Source: Choricystis sp. odSpoLacu1
Taxonomy: Eukaryota > Chlorophyta > Trebouxiophyceae
Direction: 5' to 3'
Length of the DNA: 64,000 bases
Assembly (NCBI GenBank): GCA_958009055.1
Contig: OY253653.1
Coordinates: 868,001-932,000 of the forward strand
Notes under the pieces: model-generated
Seen by the model: only the letters and a program-made list of their open reading frames with translations
Database searches by the model: none
What the model was told of the DNA's origin: nothing
Shown here: one piece after another, positions 34,691 to 46,610 of the stretch
Position numbering within the stretch: position 1 is the first letter of the stretch
How the letters are laid out: each line of letters begins with the position of its first letter
Position numbers and translations under genes: made by a program

Positions 34691-35762
34691 ATGCGTGCCT
34701 CCCTCGCCCCCGCCACCGCTCGCGCCGTCGCGCGCGCGCCCGCCCGCACAACTCTCTCCCGCGCTCGCGCGACCGCTCGCCCCGCGATGGCGCTCTCCCA
34801 GGACGAGCTCAAAAAGCAGGCCGCCTGGCAGGCGGTCGACTACGTCAAGTCGGGCATGAAGCTGGGGCTGGGCACGGGGTCGACGGCCGCATTTGCGGTG
34901 GCCCGGATTGGGGAGTTGATGAAGAGCGGTGAACTGAAAGACATCATCGCGGTGCCGACGTCGGTGGCCACGTATGAGCAGGCCAAGAGTGAGTGATGGG
35001 AGAGAAATTGGGGGAGGGAGAATGTGTGGGGAGGGTGGGGAGAGGGGGGCGGAGAGACGCGGAAAGGGGGTGGCCGCGATCTGGCGCTGGCCCCTCTTCG
35101 CTCTCACCCACCCCACCACCCCCACACCCCACACTCCCCAGGCCTCGGCATCCCCCTCGCCACCCTGGACGAAGTGCCCGCCCTGGACCTCGCCATCGAC
35201 GGCGCGGATGAAGTGGACCCCGAACTCAACCTCGTCAAAGGCCGCGGCGGCGCGCTGCTGCGCGAGAAGATGGTGGAGCTGGTGTCCGACAAGTTTGTGT
35301 GTATTGTGGATGAATCCAAGCTGGTGACCGGGCTGGGCGGGTCGAAAGGTAAGAGAGGAAGGGAAGGGTGGTGTGGGTGGGGGGGAGCGTTTTGTTTTTC
35401 CTTTTCACCAACCCCCCACCCTCCCCACGCCACCCACCCCACCCCATCCCCACACAGACGCCATGCCCGTGGAGATCGCCCAATTCTGCTGGCAGTTCAA
35501 CCTGCGCCGCCTCCAGGCCCTGCCCGAGGTCGCGGGCTGCACCGCCAAGCTGCGCATGAAGGGTTCCTCCAAAGACCCGTACGTCACCGACAACGGCAAC
35601 TACATTGTGGACCTCTACTTCGACACCCCCATCAAAGACGCGCGGGCGGCGGGGGCCGCCATTGCGGGGTTGACGGGGGTCGTGGAGCATGGCCTGTTCC
35701 TTGACATGGCGGACGTCGTGATCGTCGCGGCCGCGGACGGCGTGCGCTCGATGACCAAGTGA
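34691..35762 (+). CDS. RPIA: Ribose-5-phosphate isomerase A, plastid
   Basis: Interconverts ribose 5-phosphate and ribulose 5-phosphate in the Calvin cycle and pentose phosphate pathway. Exons 34691-34988, 35142-35348 and 35458-35762 (269 aa). The start at 34691 gives an Ala/Arg/Thr leader of about 32 residues ending RATARPAM, a transit peptide. Core motifs: [40 protein letters not shown] (catalytic Asp, Glu and Lys), [16 protein letters not shown] and [14 protein letters not shown]. Donors GTGAGT and GTAAGA. Confidence 0.95.
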
Positions 35763-35940
35763 AAGAGAGAAGGAGAGAGAGAGAGAGAGTGGCTTGTCTC
35801 GTTTGTGTGATCCCAAGACGGTTGAAAAATGCGAGCAGGAAGAGTGTTTTTGTTGCAGAATGAAAAACAGAGGAAAAAGCGTGCGCTCGCCCACCGAAAG
35901 AAAAACCTCCCCCACACCCACACCCACCCTCCATCCCTCT

Positions 35941-37765
35941 CTAGTTGTACACCATGTAGCTCGGCGTCGCCGAAAACTTTTGGTAGCCTTTGATGACCTT
36001 GTTGACGGCGTCCAGAAAATCTTTCTCGGACACCGTTTTGCGGCGCGCGCGAATTGCATACATCCCCGCCTCCGTGCACACACTGCGAATGTCGGCTCCC
36101 GTGGACGACGGGCACAGCCGAGCCAGCAGCTCGAAGCGAATGTCGCGCTCCACGGACATGGTGCGGGTGTGAATTTGAAAGATCTGGGTGCGCGACGCGA
36201 GGTCGGGCAGACCGAACTCCACTTTGCGATCCAGTCGCCCGGGGCGCAGCAGCGCAGGGTCCAGCGTGTCCGGCCGGTTGGTCGCCATCAACACTTTGAC
36301 GTTGCCGCGCGAGTCGAAGCCGTCCAACTGGTTGACGATCTCCAGCATGGTGCGCTGCACCTCGTTGTCGCCGCCCGCGCCATCATCGAAACGGGCGCCC
36401 CCAATCGCGTCCACCTCGTCAAAAAACACGAGGCACGCCTTCTTGGACCGCGCCATGGTGAACAGTTCGCGCACCATGCGGGCGCCTTCGCCCACGTATT
36501 TTTGGACGAGTTCAGACCCAATGACGCGAATGAAGCACGCGTCCGTCCGATTCGCCACCGCGCGCGCGAGCAGCGTCTTGCCCGTGCCGGGGGGGCCGTA
36601 GCACAGCACCCCTTTCGGCGGGTCGATGCCCAGCGACACAAACTTTTCGGGGTGCAGCATGGGCAGTTCGACCACTTCCCGCATCTTTTCGATCTGGTCC
36701 TTGCACCCCCCGATGTCGGCGTACGTGACGTCCGGCTTCTCCTCCACCGTCATCATGGTGACGGAGGGGTCGATCTTGGGGGGGAGGGGGATTTGGATCT
36801 GGTACTTGTTGCGGTCGACGCTGTGTGAGTAGGTGGAGGAAAGAAAAAGGTGAGAGAGGGAGCGTTTGGTTTGCCTTCCCTCCTTCTCTCTCTCTCTCTC
36901 ACCCACACACAACGCACCCGACGCGCATGCCCTCCTCGATGTCGGTGGGGGCCACCTTGTCGCCCAGGCCGACGACAAACTGTTGTGTGGGGAAAAGGAG
37001 GGGGAGGGTTGGTGGCACCACACACAAAAACATCCTCCCTCATCTCTCTCACACACACACTCGACACACTCACCTTGGCGATCTGCTTGACGTTGATGAC
37101 GTACTTGGCGTCGTCGGTGTTGGGGTTCATGATCTTGGTGCAGCGCGCGACCTGTGTGGGGGTGGGTGAAAAAGAGAGATCGAAAGGGTTTTGCGCAGCG
37201 CTGGCAGCGCATGCAGGGCCGACACCCCGCTCCCTCACCCTGCCCCTGCGTGTGGCAGTACGGGACTCGGGACGACACGCAGAGGTCGACGGGAGCAGCG
37301 AGAGAGCCAGCGTGCGTGTGTGTGCGGAGGAGAGCAAAAACAGCGAGACCGATGCGCGCGGCGCGCGCATCGCTCCTCTGGCACCCCGGCGCCCGCGCCC
37401 ACCCCGCACCCAGGCGCCTGCCAGCCACAGCACACATACGTGCGTGCGTGTGTGTGTCTCGCTCCAATGCAGGCCAGCCACCCTCTCCTCTCCCCTCTCA
37501 CCTGCAGCGGCTGCTCCTCCGCCATCGCCTGTTTGTCCGACACCAGGTCCCACCGCGAGGGAGGCGCCAGCCCGGTGTCCGACTCGCGCACGCCGCACAG
37601 GTCGTCCACCGCTTTGGCCAGGGTGGCCAGGTCGGCTTCCGCGGTTTTCAGCTTGGAGGTGTAGGGGCCTGCACCGTAGGAGGTGAGGAGCGCGATGTCG
37701 TCCTCGTCCAGGGCGGGCGGGGCGACAGCGTCATCCTTGTCGTGATCGGGTGGGTCGGCGGGCAT
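35941..37765 (-). CDS. RPT1: 26S proteasome regulatory subunit RPT1 (AAA ATPase)
   Basis: One of six ATPases of the 19S base that unfold substrates. Exons 37765-37502, 37151-37074, 36979-36918 and 36820-35941 (427 aa; human PSMC2 is 433). AAA motifs: [15 protein letters not shown] (Walker A), [12 protein letters not shown] (Walker B), [20 protein letters not shown] (sensor and Arg fingers). RPT1 rather than its paralogues is indicated by [20 protein letters not shown], the [15 protein letters not shown] segment and the C-terminus YMVYN (HbYX-like in family context). Intron 1 is 350 nt and has two strong hairpins. Donors include the less usual GTGCGT at exon 3. Confidence 0.96.
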
Positions 37766-37916
37766 TTCAAGAAACGCGAAAGGGAGGGTTTGTATGTGTG
37801 TTCTCGGCCCCTCGGAGGCGAAAGGGAAAAAGGAGTGAACAAATAAAAGTAAAGAAAACGCCAGAACGGAAATAGTGTTTCGTTTCTCCCCCCTCCGCTG
37901 CCACGCAAAAGAAGCC
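37766..37916. promoter_or_regulatory. Divergent intergenic region, RPT1 / Cys-His protein
   Basis: 151 bp between start codons. Contains an A/T-richer centre near 37840-37885. No known proteasome promoter element could be named. Confidence 0.45.
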
Positions 37917-38491
37917 ATGCTTTCGCCTATTCCACCCACCCTCGCGCACACCGTGCCGTCTGCGCCGTCCCCCGAACTGCCCCATGTGTGCACCCGCCAC
38001 TGCTCGTTTGCCAAGGAATTCGGCAACGTGTTTCGTTGTGTCTCCACCGGCACGTTGCACGTGTGCGACCAGGGCTGCGACGCCCAGGTGCCGGTGGATG
38101 CGCACACGGCGGTGTGCAGGCTGAGTGGGCGGTCGTTTGCGCGTGGAGACGTGGCGCGGATGAGGTGAGTGAGCGAGGGCATGACGGCAAAGGGAGCAAG
38201 GCGGAGAGGGCATGGCTCTTGGCCCTTCGCCAGTGCCACGGAGGGATGCGTGGGGTTGTGACCAACGAACGAGGGAGGCGTGGTGGGGAGGGCGCGGTGG
38301 GGAGGGGGGCAGGCAGAGGCCAGAGTTCGCGAGCATGCGCCGTTGACAGCGCGCGCTGCCGCCGTTTCCGTCGCGGCCAAACCCACCAACCGTCTCCTCC
38401 TTCCTCCTACCCACACACACACAGCAAACGCCCGTCCGAGGAGACCATAGAAGCCGCTGCCCGCACCAAGCACCGGTCGGACACAGAGTGA
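37917..38491 (+). CDS. Small Cys/His-rich protein, probable zinc binder, unrecognised
   Basis: Two exons, 37917-38164 and 38425-38491 (104 aa), joined with GTGAGT and CACACAG. Six Cys and several His occur in an ordered pattern: [23 protein letters not shown] and AVCRLSGR, i.e. three close pairs, which looks like one or two zinc sites. The C-terminus is short and charged ([21 protein letters not shown] without hydrophobic content). I do not recognise the family; the CRLSG end resembles treble-clef-type small zinc proteins of protists, but that is only an impression. TGTAA at 38644-38648 lies downstream. Confidence 0.65.
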
Positions 38492-38643
38492 ATCTTTATT
38501 TTGTTTAATCCCCTCCCCCCAACCAACAAACCAGGACACACCCGTCCCCGTCCCCCCACCAAACACACTGACCCGCACCCAATTTTGACGACCACCCAAC
38601 GCCGGCCATTCCCCAAGCGAGCTGCGCCACAATTTTTCCATCT

Positions 38644-38671
38644 TGTAAAAACAGACAAAACAATCGTTACA
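38644..38671. terminator. TGTAA poly(A) signals on both strands
   Basis: TGTAA at 38644-38648 (+, for the Cys/His gene) and TTACA at 38667-38671 (TGTAA on the minus strand, 36 nt past the DENN stop). TGTAA is the common chlorophyte polyadenylation signal. Confidence 0.6.
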
Positions 38672-38706
38672 ACATTTTTTTTGCACACATTTTTTCCATC
38701 ACTTTT

Positions 38707-41170
38707 CTACCCTCCCAACACAGCATCCGAGTACTCCGCAAACGCTTGCGTCTCCACCAACGCCCCCGCAAACGGCGCATCCTTTCCCTCCCGCGTCGCC
38801 AGCCACGCGTCCCGCAGCAGCACGGTGACGCGGTCGCCGTTTGTGTCGACCTCGGTGAGTGACGCGGACGCGAGGCCATCCACCACGTGCGCCTCGATGT
38901 GGGCCCGCACCGCGGCCAACAGGGCGAGTGTGGCGTCTGTGACGGTGGGGGAGGGAGGAGGGAGGGGGCAGGGGCGCGGGGCGGCGGCCACAAGGTTTGC
39001 GTGGTGGGGTGCTGCGGCCGCGACGAGCGCTGCGCGCCCAGGCAGCGCCGGCAGCGGCGCCGGCAGTGCAACCGCGCCCTTGTACAGGTTGATGCGCACC
39101 GCGCCCGCGGCTGCAGCCGCCGCGGCGGGCGTCTTGGTGGAAAGGCCGGCCGCAAAGGGAACAGGGGACCCGAGGAGAGCCAACCCAGCGCCGCCCACCG
39201 TCGCGGCTGGCAACGACGGCAGCAACGGCCCTGCCCACGCCAGCGGGCGCAGCAGGGGGCGCACCGCCAGCACGGCGGCGGCGGCGGCGGCGCCCCCGCC
39301 CCCAAACACGACGAGGGGGCGTTCCAGCAGGGCAGCTGTTAGGAGGGTGATCACTCCCTCCAACGGTAACGCGGCCGCGGTGGCCGCTACAGCCCAGGTG
39401 AGAGCAGAGTCGTGCTCATCATCTGCCGATGCAGCAGGTGCGCGACCGATGTGGATGGTGGGGAGGGCGGGGTGGGGCGCGAAGCGTGTGCTCGCGCCGC
39501 GGACGGGTGCGGGCGTGGCACCGTAGGCAGCGACAAGCGACGTCACCGTGGGAGGCGGAGGAGGCGAACCACTCACCCCGCCCCGCTCCCCCGACGACGC
39601 TGAATGAAACGAGGCGTCGTCGTCGTCGTCGCCGGTCGACGGCGCGGCGTCGACGGGCGCGGCCGCCGCCTCCGCCGCGGCCGCGGCGGCCGCCTCCATC
39701 CTGTCTTTCGCAGCTCCCAGCTCACGCACAGGTTTGCCGGTGGAGGGCGGCGCCGCGGCGGCGGCGGCCAGCACGCGCGCCGACGCGCGCGCGAGCGGCG
39801 ACGGCGCCCCGGGGGGAGGCAGCGTGGCGGCGGGCGTCGCAAAATTGGCGCCTGATGGCGAGGCGGGCGTGCCGTTGACTCCGTTGGTGGTGTGGCCACC
39901 GCCACCGTCTGCGCGGGGCGGTGGCGGGGTGGAGGAAGACGCGGCATCGGCGGCCGCCACAACGGACGCCACCCTGTCCACCCTCTCCAGGCCCACCACC
40001 TCCCTCAACAACGCCACGTGAGCGTCCAGGCACGGCACCCGCGTCAACAGGGCGTAGCAGCGGCGGGCGGTGAGGGAGCGGCCGCGGGAGGTGAGGGGCG
40101 GGGGCGCCCCGCCTTCCGGGCGGCAGGGGGAAGGGGAGCGAGAGAGCAGGTCGTCCGTGTACACGCAGACGCCGTACAGGGGGGCGCCGGTGGGGGTCTG
40201 GGAGAGTGTGTTGTGTAGAGGGTTGTCGACGGTGGGAAATAAGGGCTCGACCTCCCGCCGCTTGCCCCCTTGATTTGTTTTCCCCCCACGCCAACCTCTC
40301 ACCTGCATCAAAAACACGGTCGTCTCGTCGTCGTCATCGTGACCGTCATCCTGCGCCAACGCTCCCCCCAGCGCGGCCCCCCAGGACGGCGTGCGCGGCA
40401 GCGGGGAGAGGCGCACGCCCAGCGGGAAACAAAAGTCTGCGGCCTCTGGTGGTGGAGGAGGTGCATTTCCACCTCCCTCCTCCTGGCCCGGCGCATACCA
40501 GTGCAGCACGCGGGGGGGCAGGGCCGGGGGCGGCGCCTCCCGGCCGCCCCCCGACGCGCGGCGGTCGGGCAGAGAGCTGGTACTCGCGCGGCGGGAGGGG
40601 GGGGTGCCCGCGGGAGGAGACGTGGAGGCGGGGAGGTCGGCCTCGTCGCCACCACCGCCCAGCAGGGCTTCCGCGGCGGCGGCGGCGGCGGCGTCCAGGC
40701 CCTGAGAGGGAGAGAGGGGGGAGTGGTGATGTGTGTGTGAACGATCACCGTGCGTCCAGCTGGCGTGCTCTCTCTCCCTCTCTCACACACGCACTCAGTC
40801 TCTGCTTCACTCTCCATACACCGCCACACACTCACCACAATCAAAAAGTGGTCAAACAACCGGTCTCCACCGTCGCCGTTGCCTTCACCACCACCGCCGC
40901 CGCTGGCGCGCTGGCGTTGCGCCCACTCGCGCTTGTGGGCGGTCAACTCTTCAGGGTCAAAGTCGGGCAGCGTGGGTGGCGCGGTGGCGCGCTGCGTGGG
41001 GAGGGTGGGGAGCAAGGTTGTGAGGTTAGCGTCGTCGAAAACAAAACACCTCCTTCCCACCTCCATCGCCTTCAGCCACTCACACGAAACGGGTTCCTGA
41101 ACAGAGGGCGTGCCGGCGCGTCGGGCGACGTGACGCGGCGCGCGTGCGGCGCGGCGTCGCCGGTCGACAT
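38707..41170 (-). CDS. DENN-domain protein (Rab GEF type)
   Basis: DENN proteins exchange GDP for GTP on Rab GTPases. Exons 41170-41084, 40991-40836, 40701-40303 and 40197-38707 (710 aa); all junctions in phase 0. The uDENN part includes LFDHFLIVGLD, LHWYAPG and DFCFPLGVRL; TVFLMQ-TPTGAPLYGVCVYTDDLLSR links to it. A long Ala/Pro-rich insert separates it from the cDENN core (LPLEGVITLLTAALLERPLVVFG, VRPLLRPLAWAGPLLPSLPA) and a reduced dDENN-like end (INLYKGAVALPAPLP; AEYSDAVL at the C-terminus). The Rab partner cannot be told. Start chosen at the ATG giving MSTGDAAPHARR; an upstream in-frame ATG exists. Confidence 0.82.
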
Positions 41171-41555
41171 GGGGGGGTGCGTCGTGGAGCCTCCCCCTTC
41201 CCCTCCTCCTCCCCGCCTGGCTGTGCTGGCGACGTCAGGAGAAATGACAGAGTGGGATGTGCTGCCACCAGCGTGCGGGAGAGGGAAGCACTGTGGCAGA
41301 GGCACCGCAAAAACCAAGGGATTGAAACAAAACGGCTCGCCGTTTTGTTTTTCTGCCTCGCGCCGTCTTGTCGACCGACTTCCCTGACGCCCCACCCGAG
41401 AGAAAAAAAGCATTCACGCAGCGGCACAACAAAAGGGTTTAAACGAAGTAAAACATAAAAAAGAGTCCCAAGGTGCGGCTGGGCGGGAGCCGGACTCGCC
41501 CCCCGATCAACACCCAACCCGCGTGCTCTCTCTCTCCTCTGCCCACTCTCCCCCA
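41171..41555. other. Intergenic region upstream of the DENN gene
   Basis: 385 bp between two minus-strand genes. No gene seen. Contains A-rich sequence 41395-41465 likely to be the 3' UTR side of nothing coding, and the DENN promoter. A GC-rich patch at 41470-41520 recalls part of a tRNA but is too short to fold into one. Confidence 0.5.
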
Positions 41556-44500
41556 TCACTCCAGCAAGTCCGAGATCAGGCTCATGTGCGCAAAATCGTC
41601 CAGCCCCGGCGACTCGGCCGGCACCCCGGGCGGGCGCGCGCCCGCGGGCGTGGCAAAGCCGGGCGCCGTGGGGGCGCCCGGCCGCGCGCCGCCGGGAGGC
41701 ATCGCGCCCCGCCCGTAGCCGGGCGGCGGCGCCGCGGCGGCCGCCCGGTAGGACGGCAGGGCGCCATTGGCGCCGGTGGCGGGCACGGCATAGGGAGCGC
41801 CCCCGTTGGCGGGGCGCGGCTGCTGCGGCGGCCCAGCGGCCGCCGCCTTGGGCGACGGCGACGCAGGCGGCCGCACCTGCGCGGCGGGCGACCGCGGGGC
41901 TGAAGGTGGCGCCGACGTCCGCCCTCCCTCCGCCTGGGCAGCCGCCAGGGCGGACCGCAGGGCATCGAGTTCAGCGGAGTGGGAGGCGAGGGCGGCGTCA
42001 CGCTCCGCGAGGGCGCGCTCGCGCGCGTCCAGCGCGGCCGTCGTGTCGGCCAGCGACGCGCGCAGTGACGCCGCCTCCGCCCGCGCAGCCGCCAGGGCGA
42101 CGCGGGCGTCGTCCAGGGCGGCGGTGGAGGCACCATCCGACGCAGCGTCGGACGCGGACGCGGAGGCAGGCGCAGCACCAGCAGGCGACCCGGACGGCGG
42201 GCGCGCGCCGCGCCGCCCCCCCGGCGTCGACGCGGGCGACCGCCCCGCCGACGGCGGCGGCGGCGGCGTGGAGGGAGGCGACGATGGAGGCGGCGCAGAC
42301 GCGGCAGCCACGGCCGCGGCGGCCGCCTTCTTTTCGCGGTCGGCGGCCGCACGCGCGGCCGCGCGCGCGGCTTTTTCCACTGCCCGCTTCTCCGCCTCGG
42401 CCGCCCTCTCCGCGTCCCGCGCTGCCGCCTCCGCCCTCCGCTTCTCCTCCGCCTCGCGCGCCCGTTTGTCGGCTTCCGCCTTCTTGGCGGCTTCCACAGT
42501 CGCCTTGGCGGCCGCCTCCTCCGCCCGCTTGGCCGCCTCTGCTTCCTTTTTGGCACGCTGTCTCTCCTTTTTGCGGGCGCGCTTCTCGCGGTCGGCCGCG
42601 GCACGCGCGGCTGCCGCTTCATCGCGCGCGGCGGCGGCCTCCTCTTCTTCAGCGATGAGTGCGTCGGCACGTTTGAGTGCCTCTGCTTCAGAGTGCGCCC
42701 CTGCGACGGCGGCCAGGATGGCGGCGGCAGCACCCAAGTCCACCGCTGCCCGCCCACACGCGGCCAGCCGCCGTTCGTCCGCGTCGGCGCCGCCCCGCCC
42801 GCTGGCGCCGCCGCCATCGGTGGAGGCACCATTGGCGGAGGTCGCACCATCCTTGCCATCCACAGCGTCCCCGCCGCGGCCGCCGTCCTTGTCTTTGCAG
42901 GGGGGCGGCGGGGGCGGGGGCGGGGGCGCCTCCTCAAAAGCGCGCGCCACCGCCTCCGGTGCATCGTCCACCAGCACAAACGTGCGCGTCTCCACGTCCA
43001 GGCGGACGAGGGGAGGGGGCGGGGGCGGCGTGGGCGGGTCGGCGGCGGCGTCGCCGTCGGCAGCGGTGGGGGTGGCAGCGTCGGCCGTCGCCTCCCCGCC
43101 TTCACCCTCCCCCCCGGACGCCGCCTCCACCGCCGCCAGCCCCGCCGCCAGGGCGTCCATGACCAGGGTGGACGTCACCTCCTTCTCGTTGAACAGGCGG
43201 CGGGTGAGGCCCCGCATGACAGCGTCCGCGGGGGCGCGCGCGAGGGTGGCCCTCTCGTCGTCTGGCAGCCCCCGCCACCACACCGCAAACGAGCGCGCCG
43301 ACCCCGCCAGCGGGGCCAGGGCGGCCCTCGCGTCGTCCGCGTGGCGCCGAGCGATCGCCTCCACGTTGGACAGGTAGACGCGCACCAGTTCGCGGCGGTA
43401 CGCAGCGTCGAGGCACACACGCAGGGGGGGGGCCGCGCGTCGTGGTCGCGGCGGCCGCGGCCGCCGCGCCGGACGCGGGCGCGGCGGACACGGCACCAGC
43501 CACACCACTCCCACCCGAGGGGCCGGCCCCACCTCCAGAGGACAGGGAGGCGGGGATGGAGGGCGCGTCCCGAATGACCTGCACTTGCGCCCTCACAGTG
43601 AGAGCCCCGTCCGGCCCGACAAACCCGTCCGCCACCTTGGAGAGTTCCATGAACTTCTTCCACCCCCAGTCGTGCTCCTTTTTGCAGAAGCGGTGCAGGG
43701 TGTCTGAGTGTGGGAGAGTTGGGGAGGGAGGGTGTGTGTGTGTGTGAGCCAAGCGGGAGAGAGGGAGGCCGCACACACACACACACACACACCACAACCC
43801 ACACCCCACACACACACACACACACCACAACCCACACCCCACACACACACACACCACAACCCACACCATACACACACGCATCCACACTCACCCGAATACT
43901 TGGACTTCTTGGGGTCGGCGTTGACGACCGCAATCGTGAACTGGGCGCAGTGCGACCAGCCGGGGAGAAGGGAGTCGTGGTCGGCGACGCACAGGAAGAG
44001 GGACAGGTGGTGGGCCACGTCGCAGCCCTGGGGGTAGACGAGGATGTACCTGTGGATAGTGGGTGGGTGGGTGGGAGGAAAGTGGGGGCGTGTGAGTGTG
44101 TGTGTGTGTGTGTGTTGGGAGAGGGAGGACGGGTGGGGCCGACCCGAGAGCGTGGCCGCCGCGGTCGAATGGGGTGGTGTTTGTTTCCTCTCTGCCCCCG
44201 CCCCCCCGCGCCTCCAGCCCACACGCACAGCCCCACCCACACCACTCACCACCTGTGCCCCCCCACTTCAAACACGGTGGACCGCAGCTCCCGCTTTGCC
44301 ACGTCGGCGAAGCCGTCGACGCGCCACGTGAAGCGCCCGTACAGGGACGAGGGGGACGGGCCTGTGTGGAGTGTTGTGGGCGGGTGTTGCAAAGGTGAGG
44401 CAAGTGTCAAGAGGGACGTGCAAGCAGTCTAGTAAAGCACGGGGCCCACCCATGCGTGGCGGGCGGGCGAGGCCAGCCCCCCTCCCTCTCTCGCCGCGAG

Positions 44501-44748
44501 GCCGCCGCCAAAACAAACAACCTGCGTTCGCACCTACCACCCTCCCTCCTCCCTCCTCCTCCCTCACCTTCGCCCTCCTCCAGGTAGGACGACGACGCCA
44601 CCGCAGCGTCAATGGGGGACGGCCGCCCGCCCGCCGTGTCGGCCGCGTCGGGCGTTGGCGTCAGCACGCCGTCCGCGGTGGCTCTGTCCTTGGCGTGGGT
44701 GGCGCCGCCCGCGGTCAGCGCCTCCCGCAAGCGAGCCGCAGACGCCAT
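41556..44748 (-). CDS. MATH/TRAF-domain protein, plant TRAF1a/MUSE14 type
   Basis: Exons 44748-44568, 44361-44250, 44049-43892 and 43703-41556 (about 865 aa). The MATH domain is close to the land-plant TRAF1a/b family: SLYGRFTWRVDGFADVAKRE, LRSTVFEVGGHRW, YILVYPQGCDVAHHLSLFL, LLPGWSHCAQFTIAVVN, KKSKYSDTLHRF and KEHDWGWKKFMELSKV. After an Ala-rich linker comes a helical part (RELVRVYLSNVEAIARRHADD), a long charged coiled coil ([20 protein letters not shown] and a Lys/Glu/Arg-rich stretch) and a Pro/Gly-rich tail ending HMSLISDLLE. In Arabidopsis these proteins act as adaptors for SCF-mediated turnover of immune receptors and for autophagy; the role in an alga is unknown. A G9 run (43424-43432) has one base too many. 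Confidence 0.9.
43772..43878. repeat. CA-rich minisatellite, about three units, in a MATH-gene intron
   Basis: Each unit is a (CA)n stretch followed by CCACAACCCACACC. Units shorten along the array. On the coding strand it is a TG-rich tract immediately after the donor of intron 3. Confidence 0.88.
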
Positions 44749-45229
44749 GCGGAGGAGTGGGGGAGGCGGTGAGTGCGGGGCGAGTCACACGCGGGGAAAG
44801 AGAGGGGACCGCGGCGTGTGTCGTTTTGTGTGTTTGTGTGGCCCTCTCCCAGGAACAAGGGGGAAGCAGCCACACACACCACTAGCAGTGAAGTGGTGGT
44901 GGAGCTTGTGGCGCCAGGCAGCGCGTGCGCGGGCGGTGGAGCACAGAGCCCGTCGCTGGAGAGGGAAGAGAGTGAGAGGGCGTGTTTTTTCTCCATTCTT
45001 CTCTCTCTCGCTCGCTCACTCTTCGACGCACAAAAACGCAGGGCATCTGACCGACCGTGCCCCACACACGCGCAGACGCAAGCGCCACACACACACACAC
45101 ACACACACAACACTCTACACACGCACAAACAGGAGGGCCGGCCTGCTGGTAACGCTTCCCGCGCGCTCGGTTTGCTTTCGCGCGCGTCAAAAACCAAACG
45201 CCCCCCCGCCCTGGCGACACACGCCCGGC
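44749..45229. promoter_or_regulatory. Divergent intergenic region, MATH protein / Aurora kinase
   Basis: 481 bp, the widest divergent spacer here. No gene seen. Includes a TC-rich tract (44995-45015), a CA tract (45086-45112) and GC-rich blocks. Presumed to hold both promoters. Confidence 0.45.
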
Positions 45230-46610
45230 ATGCAGACCTCCGTCGACAAGGTGAGACATGGAGCAGTGTGTGTGGATGTAACGAGGAGGGTTGTGGCGGC
45301 GGAGGAGGGGTGGGGCGGGCGGGAGGCGGCGACCGCGCGCAAGCGTCAGTTGGTTGGGGGCATGTGAGAAGCGGTTCCGCCCCGGCACTCACCCTCGCCC
45401 TCCTCCCTTCTCTCTCTCCCACACAGGAAAACAAGGTCACCGCCCTGCCGGTCGGCTGGGGCAAGCCCCCTCTGTCGCCCGCCCCGCGCACCGCGCTCGC
45501 GCCGGCGGTCGCGCCCAATGCGGCCAAAGCGTCGCCCATGCCGAAGCCGCCGCCGCGGCCCAGGGCGACGCCGGGGGACAAGGTGAGTTGTGTGTTTGAG
45601 TGTGTGTGCTGCACCAGTGGACAGAAAGCAACGAGGCAACAGAGGGGCTGCGCTTCTCTCGCGGCGCGCGCGGCCGTTGCTTCTCAGCGTCCGACCCACC
45701 CTCCCGCCTTCGCACACAGCGCCCCGCTCCCTCCCCCGCCGCCGCGCCCCGCCCCCTGCCCTCCACCTCGGCCCGTCCCCACCTCCCACAACCACCACAA
45801 CGCACGTGGACGCTGTCCGACTTTGACGTCGGCCGCCCGCTCGGCCGCGGCAAGTTTGGCAACGTCTACCTGGCCCGCGAACGCTCCAGCAAGCATGTGG
45901 TCGCTCTCAAAGTGTTGTTCAAGTCCCAACTGCGTGCTGCGAATGTAGAGCACCAGGTGCGGCGCGAAGTCGAGATCCAGTCCCACCTGCGCCACCCCAA
46001 CATCCTGCGCCTCCACGGCTACTTCACCGACGCCGACCGCATCTACCTCATCCTGGAGTACGCGCCCCGGGGGGAGCTGTACCGCGACCTGCAGCGGTGT
46101 GGCCGCTTCCCCGAACCGCGCGCCGCGCGCTACGTCGCCTCCCTGGCCCGCGCCCTGGCCCACTGCCACGCCAAGCACGTCATCCACCGCGACATCAAGC
46201 CCGAAAATTTGTTGGTGGGGGCGCGGGGGGAGTTGAAGATCGCTGACTTTGGGTGGAGTGTGCACGCTGTGTCCTCGCGCCGGCGCACGCTGTGCGGCAC
46301 TCTCGACTACCTGCCCCCAGAGATGGTGGCCGGCGCTGAGCACGGGGCCGGCGTGGACGTCTGGTGCCTGGGCGTCCTGTGCTACGAGTTCCTGGTGGGG
46401 ACACCCCCCTTTGAAGCGGCGGGCCACTCTGAGACGTACAAGAGGATTCTGCGTGTCGACCTGCGCTTCCCTGAAGGTGATGCCGCCCCCTCCCCCGGCG
46501 CCCGCGACCTGGTCACCCGCCTGTTGGCGCGCGACCCGGCGGACCGGCTGTCGCTGGCGGGCGTGCTGGCGCACCCGTGGATCGTGGAGCACGCGGGGGG
46601 GGACGTCTGA
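45230..46610 (+). CDS. AUR: Aurora protein kinase
   Basis: Mitotic Ser/Thr kinase. Exons 45230-45250 (21 nt), 45427-45582 and 45720-46610 (355 aa). The N-terminal 90 residues are Pro/Ala-rich and disordered. Kinase landmarks: [23 protein letters not shown] (Gly loop and Aurora-type entry), [11 protein letters not shown] (Lys), [30 protein letters not shown] (hinge), [20 protein letters not shown] (DFG), the activation loop [16 protein letters not shown] with Thr two after Arg, and the typical HPWI near the end. No clear KEN or A-box recognised. TGTAA at 46730-46734 follows the stop. Confidence 0.93.

Noticed and set aside
41465..41520. tRNA-like patch (GGTG... CACC ends on the minus strand)
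   Set aside because: Only about 46 nt between the possible acceptor strands and no anticodon arm; cannot form a tRNA.
30859..43878. CA/TG tracts as mobile-element or CRISPR-like repeats
   Set aside because: Simple microsatellites located at intron ends, no spacers, no terminal inverted repeats or transposase.
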